Shown here: in pieces, positions 41,666-53,141 of the stretch
How the letters are laid out: each line of letters opens with the position of its first letter
Numbering within the stretch: the stretch's first letter is position 1
Origin: Cryptomeria japonica
Lineage: Eukaryota; Streptophyta; Pinopsida; Cupressales; Cupressaceae
Assembly: GCF_030272615.1 (NCBI RefSeq)
Contig: NC_081415.1
Coordinates: 191,734,270 to 191,794,269 of the forward strand
Length of the DNA: 60,000 nt
Direction: 5' to 3'
Made by a program: the position numbers and the translations under genes
Notes under the pieces: generated by a model
What the model was told of the DNA's origin: nothing
Database searches by the model: none
Seen by the model: the letters and a program-made list of their open reading frames with translations, nothing else

Positions 41666-43084
41666 ATGTACAGTGGATTATCTCTCACTGGTTTGTGTTA
41701 CCTTGTCGAGGTATATCCTCCAAGCTACACAAGAATCTTCCAATTATTCTACACCTCACACCCTCAAAGGGTCTTCAAGACTCACCCTCTCTGACCTTCC
41801 CAAGGTCCTTAGGCTAGGATAAGCACTTGTTGTTTTTTCCACTCCCTTTCACACCCAACCGGAGAGTTCAACCCCTCTACCACAGGATCTTCATTCCCCA
41901 CACTATACACATTAGGATGAATTATTCTAGATGTTTTACCACCTCTAAACATTCTCCAAGAATCCTAAACATTACCTATTTTGTGATATGTTAGAAAAAA
42001 ACACTTTAAACCGGTTAAGGAGACCTAATCCTTGTAGCCTTTCTAGACTGGTTTTTCTTACTTAACTCCTTATTCTTCCAAACAAGCCTAGGAATAGTTC
42101 ACCTTTTTTCATACCCTTTTGGGAGTTACATACAATATCTCAAAACTAGAGGTGGGTTTTGTCATTAACTTTTCTAACCCTTACCAGTTAATTAGGCCTA
42201 ATTGCCCCTTTCTAGGCCTGAAAAGTAGGGATTGCTCAAAAATACTTCACCAATCCTAATGCCTGAGTGAATTGATGTTAATTTTAGGTCTATTCTTCCA
42301 TGAGGATTTCCAATCCAATCATATTTCATCGTCATCCACCGGGTTTACCCAATTAGGGTATGTTATCCATGATTCCTAATACTTGCCAACTCAACGTGCC
42401 AAGCTTAGGGTATGGTGGCAAATATTTGATTTGTCTTCCCCTGTCTCAAAACTAAAAAAAAAATAAAATAAAATAAATTGCAACCTAACATTCCACAAGG
42501 TTTCAGAGAGGAAATCCACCATGGAATGTTAGGTTGGGGTCATTTTACTCTCAAAACCCTGGTTTTTAGGACCTTTGAACCCGCACAAATGGGAAACCAA
42601 AATTGTTATTTTTCTTCAAATCTTCAACCACCTTCAACAACCAATTATCCTCGGTCTTTCCAAGCCTTATACTATCCTTGGAGTAGTTACGTATTCTCAT
42701 AACCGAATGTGTCAACCAACTAGCCATTTGTGTAAGAAAATGTTGCAAAGTTGCTATGAGCAACTTTTGCAATTTGTTACATAGGTGAAAAACTTTGCTC
42801 AAACCCAAACTTGGTCACTCTCAAATGACTCATATGACCTTAACAAACTTAAAACAACATCAACCAACCTATATTAACCCAAAACCAGCTTATCCTATTA
42901 AGTTCTCTCCCTAGCACCCTTAAGAGCTCACATGCCAACATTGGCCAAACAAAAACTCTTAGGGCCCTTACAATAACTTGGGCACATAGTCAATAGCCTC
43001 TTGGAGTTATTACAAAACTAAAGACATGATTCTAGTATCCTAGAAACAAACTCAACAAAAATTGCTAAGTGCCCCTGCACCATA
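41666..43084 (-). repeat. G2 3' LTR (about 1419 bp)
   Basis: It matches 47744-49158 along its length (tgtacagtggatt versus tgtagagtggatt at the start; gtgcccctgcaccata versus gtgcccctacaccaca at the end). An internal duplicated block, cctaacattccacaagg and its reverse complement ccatggaatgttagg, makes a hairpin near 42485-42535. Confidence 0.88.
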
Positions 43085-43103
43085 CTCCTGGGGTAGGAAA
43101 GAC

Positions 43104-43655
43104 TCAAGTCTCTTGAGTGGAGAGGGCTTGAACAATGGTTCCATGCTTTAGTATATCTAATTCAGACATCCATGTAGGTTAAAATTTAGGTAGACCTGTC
43201 CATTTAACTAGGTAGTCTCTATAGCCTCCTTTCCTAGTCTTTTTGACAATCTTGGAATCTAGAATGCAATCCAATGTCACTGGTTGGCTTGGAGGTAGGT
43301 CTTGTATCCAATCTACATCTTCAGTAGCAGTAGGCTCTTCTTGGTTTGCAGTTGACTGATTTCCTTTATACTAATACAAATCACATACATTAAAGATTGG
43401 TGATATACCCAATTTTGGTGGTAGTTCCACCTCATAGGCATTGTTGCCATATTTATGAACAACCTTAAGAGGTTCAATCTTCTTCATGCATAGTTTACTA
43501 GGTTGGCCCTTGGGGAGTCTCTCCTTTCTTAGATAGGCCATAACCAGATCATCAACTTTGTAGTGTACTCCTCTTCTTGTTTTGTTTGCTTGTGTCTTGT
43601 ATTTCTCATTGCTTTGTTGCAATGTTTTCTTGACTTGTTCATGGATCTCCTTCAT
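43104..43655 (-). pseudogene. G2 integrase C-terminus and chromodomain
   Basis: The segment 43371-43655 reads MKEIHEQVKKTL...YKVDDLVMAYLRKERLP and KYGNNAYEVELPPKLGISPIFNV, the GPY/F-type tail of Ty3 integrase. After a TAG near 43370 the frame continues DWIQDLPPSQPV, LDCILDSKIVKKTR, YRDYLVKWTGLP and, past another TAA, TWMSELDIL. This is a chromodomain with its aromatic Y/W cage positions. It ends at a TGA at 43104-43106. Chromodomains guide integration to marked chromatin in this group. Confidence 0.86.
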
Positions 43656-43676
43656 ATTCTTTGCAAAGTTTTCTCC

Positions 43677-44585
43677 TTAGGCACTCTTATGGTCCATGGA
43701 ACTGAGATCTCTGAGTTCTAAGATGCCCCTTGGATGACATCCATAAACAATCTCAAATGGACTTCGGCCTGTGCTCCTTTTGACAGAGTCATTGTAGGCA
43801 TACTTTGCTTGTCCCAATAGTAGGTCCCAAGCTTGACCATGATGTTTGGTGAGACATCTCAATAGATTACCCAAGGACCTATTAACTACTTTAGTTTGAC
43901 CATCAGTTTGTGGATCATATGCAGATGAAAAAGAAAGGTTGGTACCAAGTTTCTTCCACAAGGTTCGCCAAAAGTGGCTCACAAATTTTGTATCTCTACC
44001 ACTCACAATGCTAAGAGGCAAACTATGGATCCTCACAATCTCTTTGAAGAACAACCCTGCTATGTATGAGGCATCATTAGTGCATTTTCAAGGAACAAAG
44101 TGTGCCATCTTGCTGAACCTATCCACTATGACATAGACACTATCATATCCTCTTGGAGTTCTAGGTAAACCAAGAACAAAGTCCATACTCACACACTCCC
44201 ATGGCCTTGTTGGTATGGCTAGAGGCTGATATAAACTTGCATTTTTGGAGGTACCCTTAGCCCTTTGACAAATAGAACATTGCTCCACAAACTTCCTAAC
44301 GTCTGACTAAAGTCTAGACAAATGGTAGAACCTACCAACCTGCTCTAAGGTCTTGTCAAAACCAAAATATCCACTTAGACCACCTTGATGCTTCTCCTTG
44401 ATGATATTGTCTCTCTTAGAATAGTATGGTATGCAAATTAGGTGTCCCTTAAACAATAAACCTTCCTGCAACATAAAATCAAAATAGGCAACATGACAAG
44501 CATTAGCAAATCTTGAGAAAACATCATTTGCTTCACCAAAATCTTTGTCACCTCGGTAGAGGTCTTTGAGGTCATTTAACCCCAT
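43677..44585 (-). pseudogene. G2 integrase, zinc finger and catalytic core (Glu lost)
   Basis: The zinc-binding part lies at 44307-44585 (HQGGLSGYFGFDKT) with CSICQRAKG at 44250-44290. The core has [10 protein letters not shown] (first Asp), SGRDTKFVSHFW (second Asp) and DPQTDGQTKVVNRSL. The last block normally reads GQTE, and here Lys replaces the catalytic Glu. Stops separate the pieces at about 44300 and 44070. The copy is inactive even apart from the stops. Confidence 0.87.
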
Positions 44586-44588
44586 ACT

Positions 44589-45961
44589 CTATAGTTGCAC
44601 TTCTTGGATGGCCAGAACCCCTCTAATTAAGGCATCTTCTACCTTATTGTTGACTCTTTTCTTGTGCTTGATGGAAAAGGTGTAGGCCTGCAAATGGTCA
44701 ACCCACTTGAGGTGTCTTTGATTCAATTTCTCCTGCCCATTCAAAAAACTAAGTGCATGATTATCTATGTAGAGTATGAACTCTTTAGATAAAAAATAAT
44801 GTTGTCGCTTCTTGAGGGCTTGTACCATGGCATATAACTCTAGATCATAGGTAGAATACTTATGTCTTACTTCATTGAGATTCTTAGAGAAGAATGCAAC
44901 TGGATGACCTTCTTGACTCAAAACAGCCCCTATATCCAACTTGCTAGCATCACACTCCACAATGAAGAGGTGATTGAAATCAAAGAGCCTAAGGTAGGGG
45001 AGTTCTACTACCTTTTGTTTTAACAACTCAAACCCCTTATATGTTGCACTAGTCCACTTAAACTGACATTTTATCCCACCTTTGATGCTATTCAAGATAG
45101 GTGCACAAACATGGCTAGAACGTCTAATGAATTTCCTATAAAAAGAAGCTAAACCATCGAAACTTCTTACATCTCCTACTGACTTAGGAGTAGGCCAATT
45201 CACTATTTCTTATACTTTTGATGGATCTATTTTAAAACAACCTTGAGAAACTACAAAACCAAGATACACCAATTCATTTTTGAAAAACTCACATTTATCC
45301 AAGTTGATCATCAAATTTTCTTGATGTAGCTTCTTCAAAACTTGATTCAAGTACTTCATATGCTCCTCCTTTGACCTGCTAAAAATCAGAATGTCATCAA
45401 GATAAACAATGACAAACTTACCAATGAATTCTGCAAGAACCTCATTCACGAGTCTCATGAAGGTGCTAGGTGCATTTGTGAGCCCAAACGACATCACCAG
45501 CCATTCATAGAGCCCTTCATTTTTTTAAAAGGTTTTCTTCCATTCATCACCAGGTCTGATCCTAATTTGATGATAACCTGATTTCAGATCCACCTTATAA
45601 AAGTAGCTAACTCCACCTAGATAGTCCATTAGATCTTAAATCCTTTGCATTGGGAACTGGTATCTAATTGTGATTTTATTTATGGTGCTTGAATCAGTGC
45701 ACATCTCCACTTTCCATCTTTCTTAGGTGTCAAAAGGGTAGGCACTACACATGGACTTAAACTCTTCTTTATCAACCCTTTATCTAGTAACTCATGCAGT
45801 TTCTTTTCTATTTCCTCATTTTGAGCAGGTGTCATTTTGTAAGTAGCTTTGTTTGGTAAAGTTGAACCAGGTATGAGGTCTATCTGATGGTTAACATCTC
45901 TCATAGGGGGTAAGGCATCTGGTATCTCATTAACAACTATGTCTTTATACCGGTCTAACAA
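44589..45961 (-). pseudogene. G2 reverse transcriptase and RNase H
   Basis: RT starts near 45900 (IPDALPPMRDVNHQIDLIPG). It continues through KKDGKWRCA (45690), a decayed DLKSGYHQI region (45540-45610), [14 protein letters not shown], and [11 protein letters not shown] with the catalytic Asp pair (about 45392-45403). RNase H runs at 44589-45203 with FIVECDASKLDIGAVLSQ, FFSKNLNEVRHKYSTYDLE and LYIDNHALSFL. Frames break near 45680, 45500 and 45205. The family is Ty3/gypsy. Confidence 0.9.
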
Positions 45962-46440
45962 GGCCTACACCTCTTGAGGTATCACCAGTTTGGTTTCAGT
46001 CTTTGTCTCTTCTTTGGGTTTCACTATGAGAGCACACCCTTGGTTCCCTTCATTCTTCAACAACTTCAAGAATTCTTCCCCACTCAGCAACATAACACTT
46101 GATCCAACATGTCTTTCTTCACCTTGATCAATCAAGGGATCCATTTGAAACTTTCTACCCTCCTTAGTGATAACATAGGAATTATTCTCCGCATCATGTA
46201 TGGCTTTAACATCATATTGCCAAGGGCGTCCCAACAGCAAGTGACATGCATCCATGGGCAATATGTCACATAGCACACTATCCTTGTAATATCCTATTTC
46301 AAAATCTACCCAAGTTTTCTCATCTACAAGCACATGTTGTCCTTTACTCAACCAAGACACCTTATAGGGGTGGTATGTAGCAACCTTTTTAAATTTAGTT
46401 TGTCTACCATCTCAACTACTACAATGTTCTCACTTGACTC
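45962..46440 (-). pseudogene. G2 protease region
   Basis: The frame 45965-46360 reads VLCDILPMDACHLLLGRPWQYDVKA, typical of the end of a chromovirus aspartic protease. The active-site Asp lies upstream, in the broken stretch near 46430 (VDSESSENIVV-like, read across a frame change). A Lys/Glu-rich linker leads to RT. Confidence 0.75.
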
Positions 46441-47703
46441 AGAATCCACTATAACTTTACAAATCTTACCATGAGATCTGCAGGTGGTTTTGAAAGTGTC
46501 TTCCTTTGAGTAGGTTCTTTGGTCTATGGTACCTTCAAAAAGGTCCTTCTCAGCATTAGGTTCTCTCCTTCTAGAACCGATCCAGCCTTGCTAATTGGTG
46601 AGGTAACACTTTGACAGTCTTCTTCTTGCACCAACTAAGTTTTCATGTCTCCCATGTGAGAGCTTGAAGTCTTTTTAGGGCATCATCTCATGGTATGCCC
46701 CACTTGATGACAATGTAGCATTTACCAGTGAAGACTGTGGTTCCTCTTCCCAGATTGCCAAATCTGCCTCTATAGTTATTGCTCCCTCTAGAGTTGCCTC
46801 TAAATTGTCCTCCTTTATTAGGATTATCACCACCATTCTTTGATTGAATGCCTCCATCATTCTTGTTGGTATTATAGCCCCTTCCAAAGGTATCTCTTCC
46901 TCTATATCCTCTGCCACCTTTGCCCCTTTGATTATGTTCACCTTTCCTTTCGATCTTATCTTATTCTCTCAAGGCTAACTGAAAGAATTTATGGATTGTG
47001 TTAAGTGCTATCATGCTGATCTCATCTTGAATGTTTTGTCTAAGGCCATTTAAGTACCTTGCAACCTTCTCCACTTCTTCCTCTTGCTTCCTATTTCTTA
47101 AGGTAAGTTTGTTGAACTCCTCAGTACAAGTACTCACATCCATTTCTCTTTGTTTCAAATTCTACAACTTCTTGTGCATTTGTCTACAGGTAGGAATTGA
47201 GTTCTGATCCTAATCTTAATTATTTCCCAAGAGATGATTTTCTTCCTCCATGTTTGTTCTCTTGCTTCTTTCATCATGTTCCACCATACTAGGGTTGATC
47301 CCTTCAATCTTGACTTGGCCAAATTGACCCTATTTTCTTCTGCAACTTCTTTGTATTCAAAATGATTGTTCAAGGCTTCTATCCAATCCAATAACTCTTC
47401 TCCATTTAGGCTTCCATTGTAGATAGGTAAATCTTCTATGTTGTCTTTATTGAGTGACTTGAGGGCATCCAAGAAGATCTACGGATCTTTGTCCAACTCC
47501 TTATTTTCTATTATCACTCCTATCACATTTGCATCTTCATCATTAGTTTCATCACCCCATTCACTGACCTTTCCCTTTCCTTTCTTGGTTTCTTGCACCC
47601 AAGCTTCAGTAAGAATATCTAGGACCAACTTCCTCATGGCCTCTTGACTCATTTCCTTTGGTGGCATGTTGTTGGCTTCTGACTCTACCTTTGGGTCCGA
47701 CAT
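46441..47703 (-). pseudogene. G2 gag
   Basis: It starts MSDPKVESEANN at 47703 shortly after the primer site. Parts: acidic N-terminus (47479-47703); capsid-like LPIYNGSLNGEELLDWIEALNNHF and LKGSTLVWW (47155-47472); EEFNKLTLR and RYLNGLRQNIQDEI (46961-47158); a Gly/Glu-rich region; and a decayed knuckle CHCHQVGHTMR-stop-C near 46680-46720, in which a TGA sits before the last Cys. Stops also lie at about 47475, 47158 and 46950. Confidence 0.82.
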
Positions 47704-47725
47704 ACACCACTTTGTTCAATCAATT

Positions 47726-47739
47726 GGCTCTAATACCAA
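47726..47739 (-). promoter_or_regulatory. G2 primer-binding site
   Basis: The plus strand ggctctaataccaa gives ttggtattagagcc on the minus strand, an initiator-Met-type site with one change. It lies a few bases from the LTR end. Confidence 0.82.
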
Positions 47740-47743
47740 TCTC

Positions 47744-49158
47744 ATGTAGAGTGGATTGTCTCTCACCGGTTTGTCCTACCTTGTCGAGGTATCTCCTCCA
47801 AGATACACAAGAATGTTCCAAAGATTCAACACCTTACACCCTCCAAGGGTTTTCAAGAATTACCCTCTCTGACCTTCTCAAGGTCCTTAGGCTAGGATAA
47901 GCACTTGTTGTTTTTTCCACTCCCTTTCACACACAACCGAAGAGTTCAACCCCTCTACCACAGGATCTTCATTCCCCACACTACACACATTAGGATGGAT
48001 GATTTTGGATGTGTGACCACATCTGCACATTCTCCAAGAATCCTAAACATTACCTATTTTGTGATTTGTTATAAAAAAACACTTTAAACCGATTAAGGAG
48101 ACCTGATCTTTGTAGCCTTTCTAGACCGGTTTTTCCTAGTTAACTCCTTATTCTTCCAACAAGCCTAGGAATAGTTCACCTTTCTGGATACTCTTTTGGG
48201 AGTTACATAAAATATCTCAAAACCAGAGGTTGGTTTTTTTATTAAATTTTCTAACCCTTACTGGTTAATTAGGCCCAATTGCCCCTTTCTAGGCCTGAAA
48301 AGTAGGGATTGCTCAAAACTCCTTCACCAGTCTTAATGCCTGAGTGAATTGATATTAATTTTAGGTTTGTTTTTCCATGATAATTTCCAATCCAATCATA
48401 CGTCATCACCATCCACCAGGTTCACCCAATTAGGGCATGTTATCCATGATTCCTAATGCTTGCTAACTCAACGTGCCAAGCTTAGGGTATGGTGGAAAAT
48501 CTTTGATTTGGATTCCCCTATCTCAAAACCGAAAAAGAAAACATAAAATACATTTCAACCTAACATTCCACAAGGTTTCAGAGAGAAAATCCATAATGGA
48601 ATGTTAGGTTGGAGTCATTTTACTCTCAAAACCCTGGTTTTTAGGACCTTTGAACCCACACAAATGAGAAACCAAAATTGTTTCTTTTCTTCAGATCTTC
48701 AACCACCTTCAACAACTGATTATCCTCAATCTTTACAAGCCTTATACTATCCTTGGATTAGTTACATATGCTCATAACTGAATGTGTCAACCAACTAGTC
48801 GTTGATGTAAGAAAATGTTGCAAAGTTGTTATGAGCAACTTTGCAATTTGTTACATAGGTGAGTAAATTTGCTCAAACCCAAAATTGGTCACTCTCAAAT
48901 GACTCATATGACCTTAATAAACTTAAAACAACATCAACTAACCTATATTAACCCAAAGATAACTTATCCTATTAAGTGCTCTCCCTGGCACCCTTAAGAG
49001 CTCACATGCCAACATTAGCCAAACAAAAACTCTTAGGGCCCTTACAATGATTTGGGCACACACTCAATGGCCTCTTGACCTTATTACAAAACTAAAGACA
49101 TGATTCCAACATCCCGGAAATAAATTCAACAAAAATTGCTAAGTGCCCCTACACCACA
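47744..49158 (-). repeat. G2 5' LTR (about 1415 bp)
   Basis: It matches the 3' LTR. It contains the same cctaacattcc/ggaatgttagg inverted pair near 48555-48610. It ends caccaca before C1 RT sequence. Confidence 0.88.
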
Positions 49159-50035
49159 TTGTATCACATTCACTGCCAAAAATGATATCATCAGCATAAA
49201 TCACTACTACAAGAATGTTACATTATCACCTTTTCTTTTGTAGTATAAATTGCTATCAACTTCTCCTTTAGTAAAACCTTGTTCCTACAAGTATTTATCC
49301 ATCCTTGAGAACCAAGCTCTGGGAGCTTGCTTAAGACCATGGATACGAGGCCTTCTTTAACCTGAGAACAAATTCACCTTCAACCTTAAAATATTCAGGC
49401 TATTTTATGTAAACCTCATCTTCAAGAAAACCATTTAGAAAAGAAAATTTCACATCTAATTGATAGACTTTCAAACCCTTGTAAAATGAGAAAGTTAAAA
49501 ATATTCTTATAGCTTCTAACCTTTCTACAGGAGCAAAGGTTTCATCAAAATCTATACCCTCAACTTGAGAGTACCCTTTACAGACTAACCTTACTTTATT
49601 TCATGCAATGTTACCATTTTTATCTAGTTTATTACTAAAAACCCATTTTGCACCTATTATATTTTTCTCTTTGGGCCTAGTAACTAATTCCTAAGTTTTA
49701 TTTTTCTCAATCTAAATAATTTCTTCTTCGATAGACCTAACCCAGCACTCATCTTGACTGAAATCAGTGAAATTTTTAGGCTCTAAAGAAGATAACAAAA
49801 AAAAGTTAGCTATTTCACCTAATTTTGCAATTTTTCTTCTTGTTTGTACACCTACATCTTTGTCACCTAGAATATGATCCTATGGATGATTTCTTTGCAC
49901 ATACTTCAAAGGTATTTTGGCAGGGACTTATGTTGTATTCTCTGGTGCATTTTTATGAGTTTTATTTTATTCTGATGCTTCATGTTCTTGTTTGGTATTC
50001 AAAAGATCATCATTTTCTTCTTCCTGTTCATTAGG
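49159..50035 (-). pseudogene. C1 RT, N-terminal part
   Basis: On the minus strand it reads [20 protein letters not shown] (first catalytic Asp, about 49420-49480), PRIHGLKQAPRAWFSRMDKYL with a stop after L (about 49280-49345), and DNVTFLVVVIYADDIIFGS (catalytic pair, about 49185-49195). Order and motifs are those of Copia RT. It is cut by G2 just after the YADD region. Confidence 0.86.
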
Positions 50036-50900
50036 CTACAAGTTCTCAACAACCTTAACATTAGCACTCTCTACTATTTTCTTTGGCCTCTTATTAAAGC
50101 ATCTAAAGTCTTTACAGTTAGTTGAGTAACCTAGAAAAATACCTTCATCAATTCTAGACTCGAAACTGTCTAAACTTTCTTCATTTCTTTTAATAAAACA
50201 TTTGCTCCCAAACATCTTAAAATAGCCAACACTAGCAAACTTATCATACCAAAGTTGATAAGGGGTAAAATTAATTTTCACCCTTAATTGAACTTTGTTT
50301 AGTGTATAAATTGTTGTATGCAAATCACTTTTCCAGAATGTATTAGGTAGTTTGGCACTAAGTAGAAGTGTTCTAGTCATTTCTTTTACTCTTGTGTTCT
50401 TCCATTCAACCACACCATTATGTTGTGGTGTTTTTATTGCTGCAAATTTCCTCTCGATACCATGTTGCTCATAGTAATTAGTAAAATCTTGAGACGTAAA
50501 CTCTTCTCCTTTATCGGATCTTAAACATTTTATTTTGTAATAGAACTCTTTCTCAATCATCTTTTTGAAAATCTTAAATATGTTGAAAGCTTTAGCTTTG
50601 TGCCTAAGAAATGTTACCTAGATCATTCTAGAAAATTCATCCACAAAAAGCATAAAGTATCTTTCTCCATTTAGGGCTCTTGTCTTAGTGGGTCCACATA
50701 AGTCTGTATGCACAATCTGTAAGGGCTTGGTTGAAAAATATTATTTTGTTTTGAAACTACCTCTAGTTTGTTTACCATGTTGACATGTATTACAAATACC
50801 ATTGTCAGGTTTATTTATGGGTGGCAGATTTCTAACATTTTAGTTTTTACTCACTTTGACAAGATTGTCAAATTTTAAGTGTCTAAGCCTCTTATGCCAC
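50036..50900 (-). pseudogene. C1 integrase
   Basis: The segment 50036-50560 reads KIKCLRSDKGEEFTSQDF (second Asp) and TPQHNGVVEWKNTRVKEM (catalytic Glu retained; Trp where Arg is usual, consistent with CGG to TGG). SVGYFKMFGSKCFI and EGIFLGYSTNCKDFRCF follow, both typical of Copia. The zinc finger, HKRLRHL...CNTCQHGKQ, lies at about 50760-50900. Stops and a frameshift near 50575-50760 separate the parts. Confidence 0.87.
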
Positions 50901-51420
50901 AACTAGCTCTCTTCAACTTGGCTCATGGGATAGATATTTATATTACTATGAGTTTTGGTTCCTGACAAACCATACAAGTTACTTTTGGTTCTTATACCTT
51001 TGGCTATGGATTTGCCTGATTTCTTTCTAATTTCACATCCATTAGAGTCAAAAGATACATGAAAGCCACTGTCATAGAGATGACTCACAATTAAAAGATT
51101 ATGTTTGTCCTTCAACATAATACACACCATAAATAGGTGTTTTATTGTCTAGAAGTAACGTGCCTTTACCTTTTATTTTTACTTCTGAATTATCACTTTG
51201 TGTTACAAACCCTCCATTAAAGTCTTCCAATTTGGTAAAATTTGTTTTTATCACCTGTCATGTGGTTTGAACAACCATTGTCTATGATCCACAAGTCTTC
51301 TTTTTTATACGTGTAGAGAAACCTCTACAAACATTGACTTTTCAGCAAGACTTTGTTTTGGTTTCCAAACAAATTTGGTTTTGGGCTTTTCATTTAGCAA
51401 GTGATGATTTTGCTCCAAGC
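50901..51420 (-). pseudogene. C1 protease-integrase connector (pre-integrase region)
   Basis: The segment 50903-51130 reads LLIVSHLYDSGFHVSFDSNGCEI and SKSNLYGLSG-like sequence, the region preceding the integrase zinc finger in Copia elements. The protease active-site region lies near 51280-51300 (WIIDNGCSNHMTG-like, in broken frame). Confidence 0.72.
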
Positions 51421-52440
51421 TTTTCTCTTTCATCTTTAATTTACAAAATTAAGCTATGTGGCCACTTTTGTTGCAACTAAAACATTGTATATGATTCATC
51501 GTCATAAAAGGATTTCTATAGACAAAGTTTGTCCTTCTTCCTAACATATTGCAAGTATTCTCTCTATGACCATATTGATTGCAATAGAAACAATATCTTG
51601 AGAAGAATGATCTAAACTTTGGATACTCACTCCTATTATAATTGGACCATACATAGTTTTTAGGAGTTTTATCACTAGAAAGAGTGTTACGTTGATCTTT
51701 TTACAGTTTGGATGAATTTGAGTATTGGCCTATTTCAAAACCAAGACCTATTTTATCTTTGTTATGTTTCTACCCTTCAAAAGATCCTCTAACCTATTAT
51801 TGTCATACTTCTCAAGCTTCTTTCTCAAAGAAACAATTTATGCCTCAAAATTTTGACAAGATTTTTCTTTTGCTTCTGGTTCTTTCTTAGTGACTTCTAT
51901 TCTCTTACTTTCTGCAAGTTGAGTTTCTAAGTTAACAAGTTGTTGACTGGCATTAATTAAGAGATCTTCATATTTGGTCAATTCCCTTTTCAATCTCTTT
52001 AATTATTTAAGAGCACAAATAAGTTCACCTTCAATATAAATTTCTACATCTTGTTGGTTCTCTTTACTAGAGCAAGTATTCTAATTGATTTCATTATTGA
52101 CTAGACATATGGCTGCCATGAAAAGGACTTCCTCATTTTCATCATCAGAGCTATCTGAATTGTTTTCAAAATCTTTGATTATGAGCCTCTTCTTTTTAAG
52201 ATTGTTCTTTCTTTTAAAATTGTACTACTTCTTTTTACCTTGTCTTTTAGAGTCTTCATGTTCATTTTCAAATTTGTCATATGGACATTCTGCAACAAAA
52301 TGCCCCACTTTTCAACTATTAAAACATTTAAAGGGAAGTTTTCCCTTGTATTTTCCTGAACCTCTGTTTAATTTTCTAGCTAGGTTCAATTCTTTTTCAT
52401 CCAAATCCTCAGATTCAAAATCTGTTATACTATTCTTCTT
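51421..52440 (-). pseudogene. C1 nucleocapsid and coiled-coil region
   Basis: A knuckle KVGHFVAECPYDKF with its first Cys lost lies near 52270-52330. Next comes an acidic Ser/Asp stretch (NNSDSSDDENEEV, about 52130-52170), then a leucine-rich coiled coil (about 51840-52060). A second zinc-type motif (CNQYGHRENTC-like) lies near 51550-51590. Stops are frequent. This tail is usual in one group of plant Copia gag proteins. Confidence 0.68.
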
Positions 52441-53085
52441 TTAAGTTTTAAAAGCAGTTTCTTTGTTTATGGGGATCTCATCTTGTTTTCTCATTTCATA
52501 TGCAGTCAAAGATCCATGAAGTTTGTCTATTGTAAATGTCTTTAAATCTTTAGCCTCTTCAATTGTAGAGACTTTAGAATCAAACCTAGAAGGTAAAGAT
52601 CTTAAGACCTTTTTCACAACTATTTTGTCTTCAACTTGTTCACCAAGGCCTCTCATGGCATTGACAGACTCATCTACTCTAAGTAGATATTCTACAATTT
52701 TTTCATCGTCATTCATTTTAAAGCTTTCAAATATAGCCCAAGTGTTTCAAGTTTGGCTTCTTTTGTTTTCTCATCGCCTTGATAAATTCTAACAATTTTA
52801 TCCCACAGTTCTTTAGCACTTTTACAGTGCATAACTTTCACAAGAATTTCATTGGTTAAACCACACATAAGAGCATTTTTAACTTTTGCATTTCCTTCAT
52901 AGGCTTTCTTCTCATCAGCTATAGAAGGGCCTTTTGAAGGCAATTTATAACCTTGAGTGACTGACTCCCACACATCAAATCCTAATGACGACAGATAAGT
53001 CTCCATTCTAACACTCCGAGAAGGCAAAATTATTAACATCAAACAATGGTGCTTTGGCTGTAAAAAAGCCTTCTAAATTAACCAT
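52441..53085 (-). pseudogene. C1 gag, capsid part
   Basis: The start MVNLEGFFTAKAPLFD is at 53083-53085. The UBN2-type capsid region reads METYLSSLGFDVWESV, NALMCGLTNEILVKVMHCKSAKELWDKI (shown in part) and EAKLETL. A frameshift near 52716 leads to EYLLRVDESVNAMRGLGE and VLRSLPSRFDSKVSTIEE. The copy is broken only by a frameshift near 53040 and one near 52715. Confidence 0.85.
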
Positions 53086-53126
53086 GACAAATACTCTACC
53101 AAGAAACCCCTAATAGACTAGGGTTT

Positions 53127-53141
53127 GGCTTTGATACCACT
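53127..53141 (-). promoter_or_regulatory. C1 primer-binding site
   Basis: The plus strand ggctttgataccact gives agtggtatcaaagcc on the minus strand, next to the LTR. It uses the same tggtatcaaagc variant as N2. Confidence 0.85.

Larger units (their letters stand above)
41666..49158 (-). mobile_element. G2: chromovirus (Ty3/gypsy with chromodomain) inserted in C1 RT
   Basis: LTRs at about 41666-43084 and 47744-49158 flank 4.7 kb on the minus strand. The TSD is approximate (ttgtg/ttgta). The primer site is ttggtattagagcc (47726-47739), and the PPT is at about 43085-43097. The order is gag, protease, RT, RNase H, integrase and chromodomain in one polyprotein, with several stops and frameshifts. 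The chromodomain places it in the chromovirus lineage. Removing G2 brings the C1 RT motifs DDIIFG...C and EFEMS back together. Confidence 0.9.
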
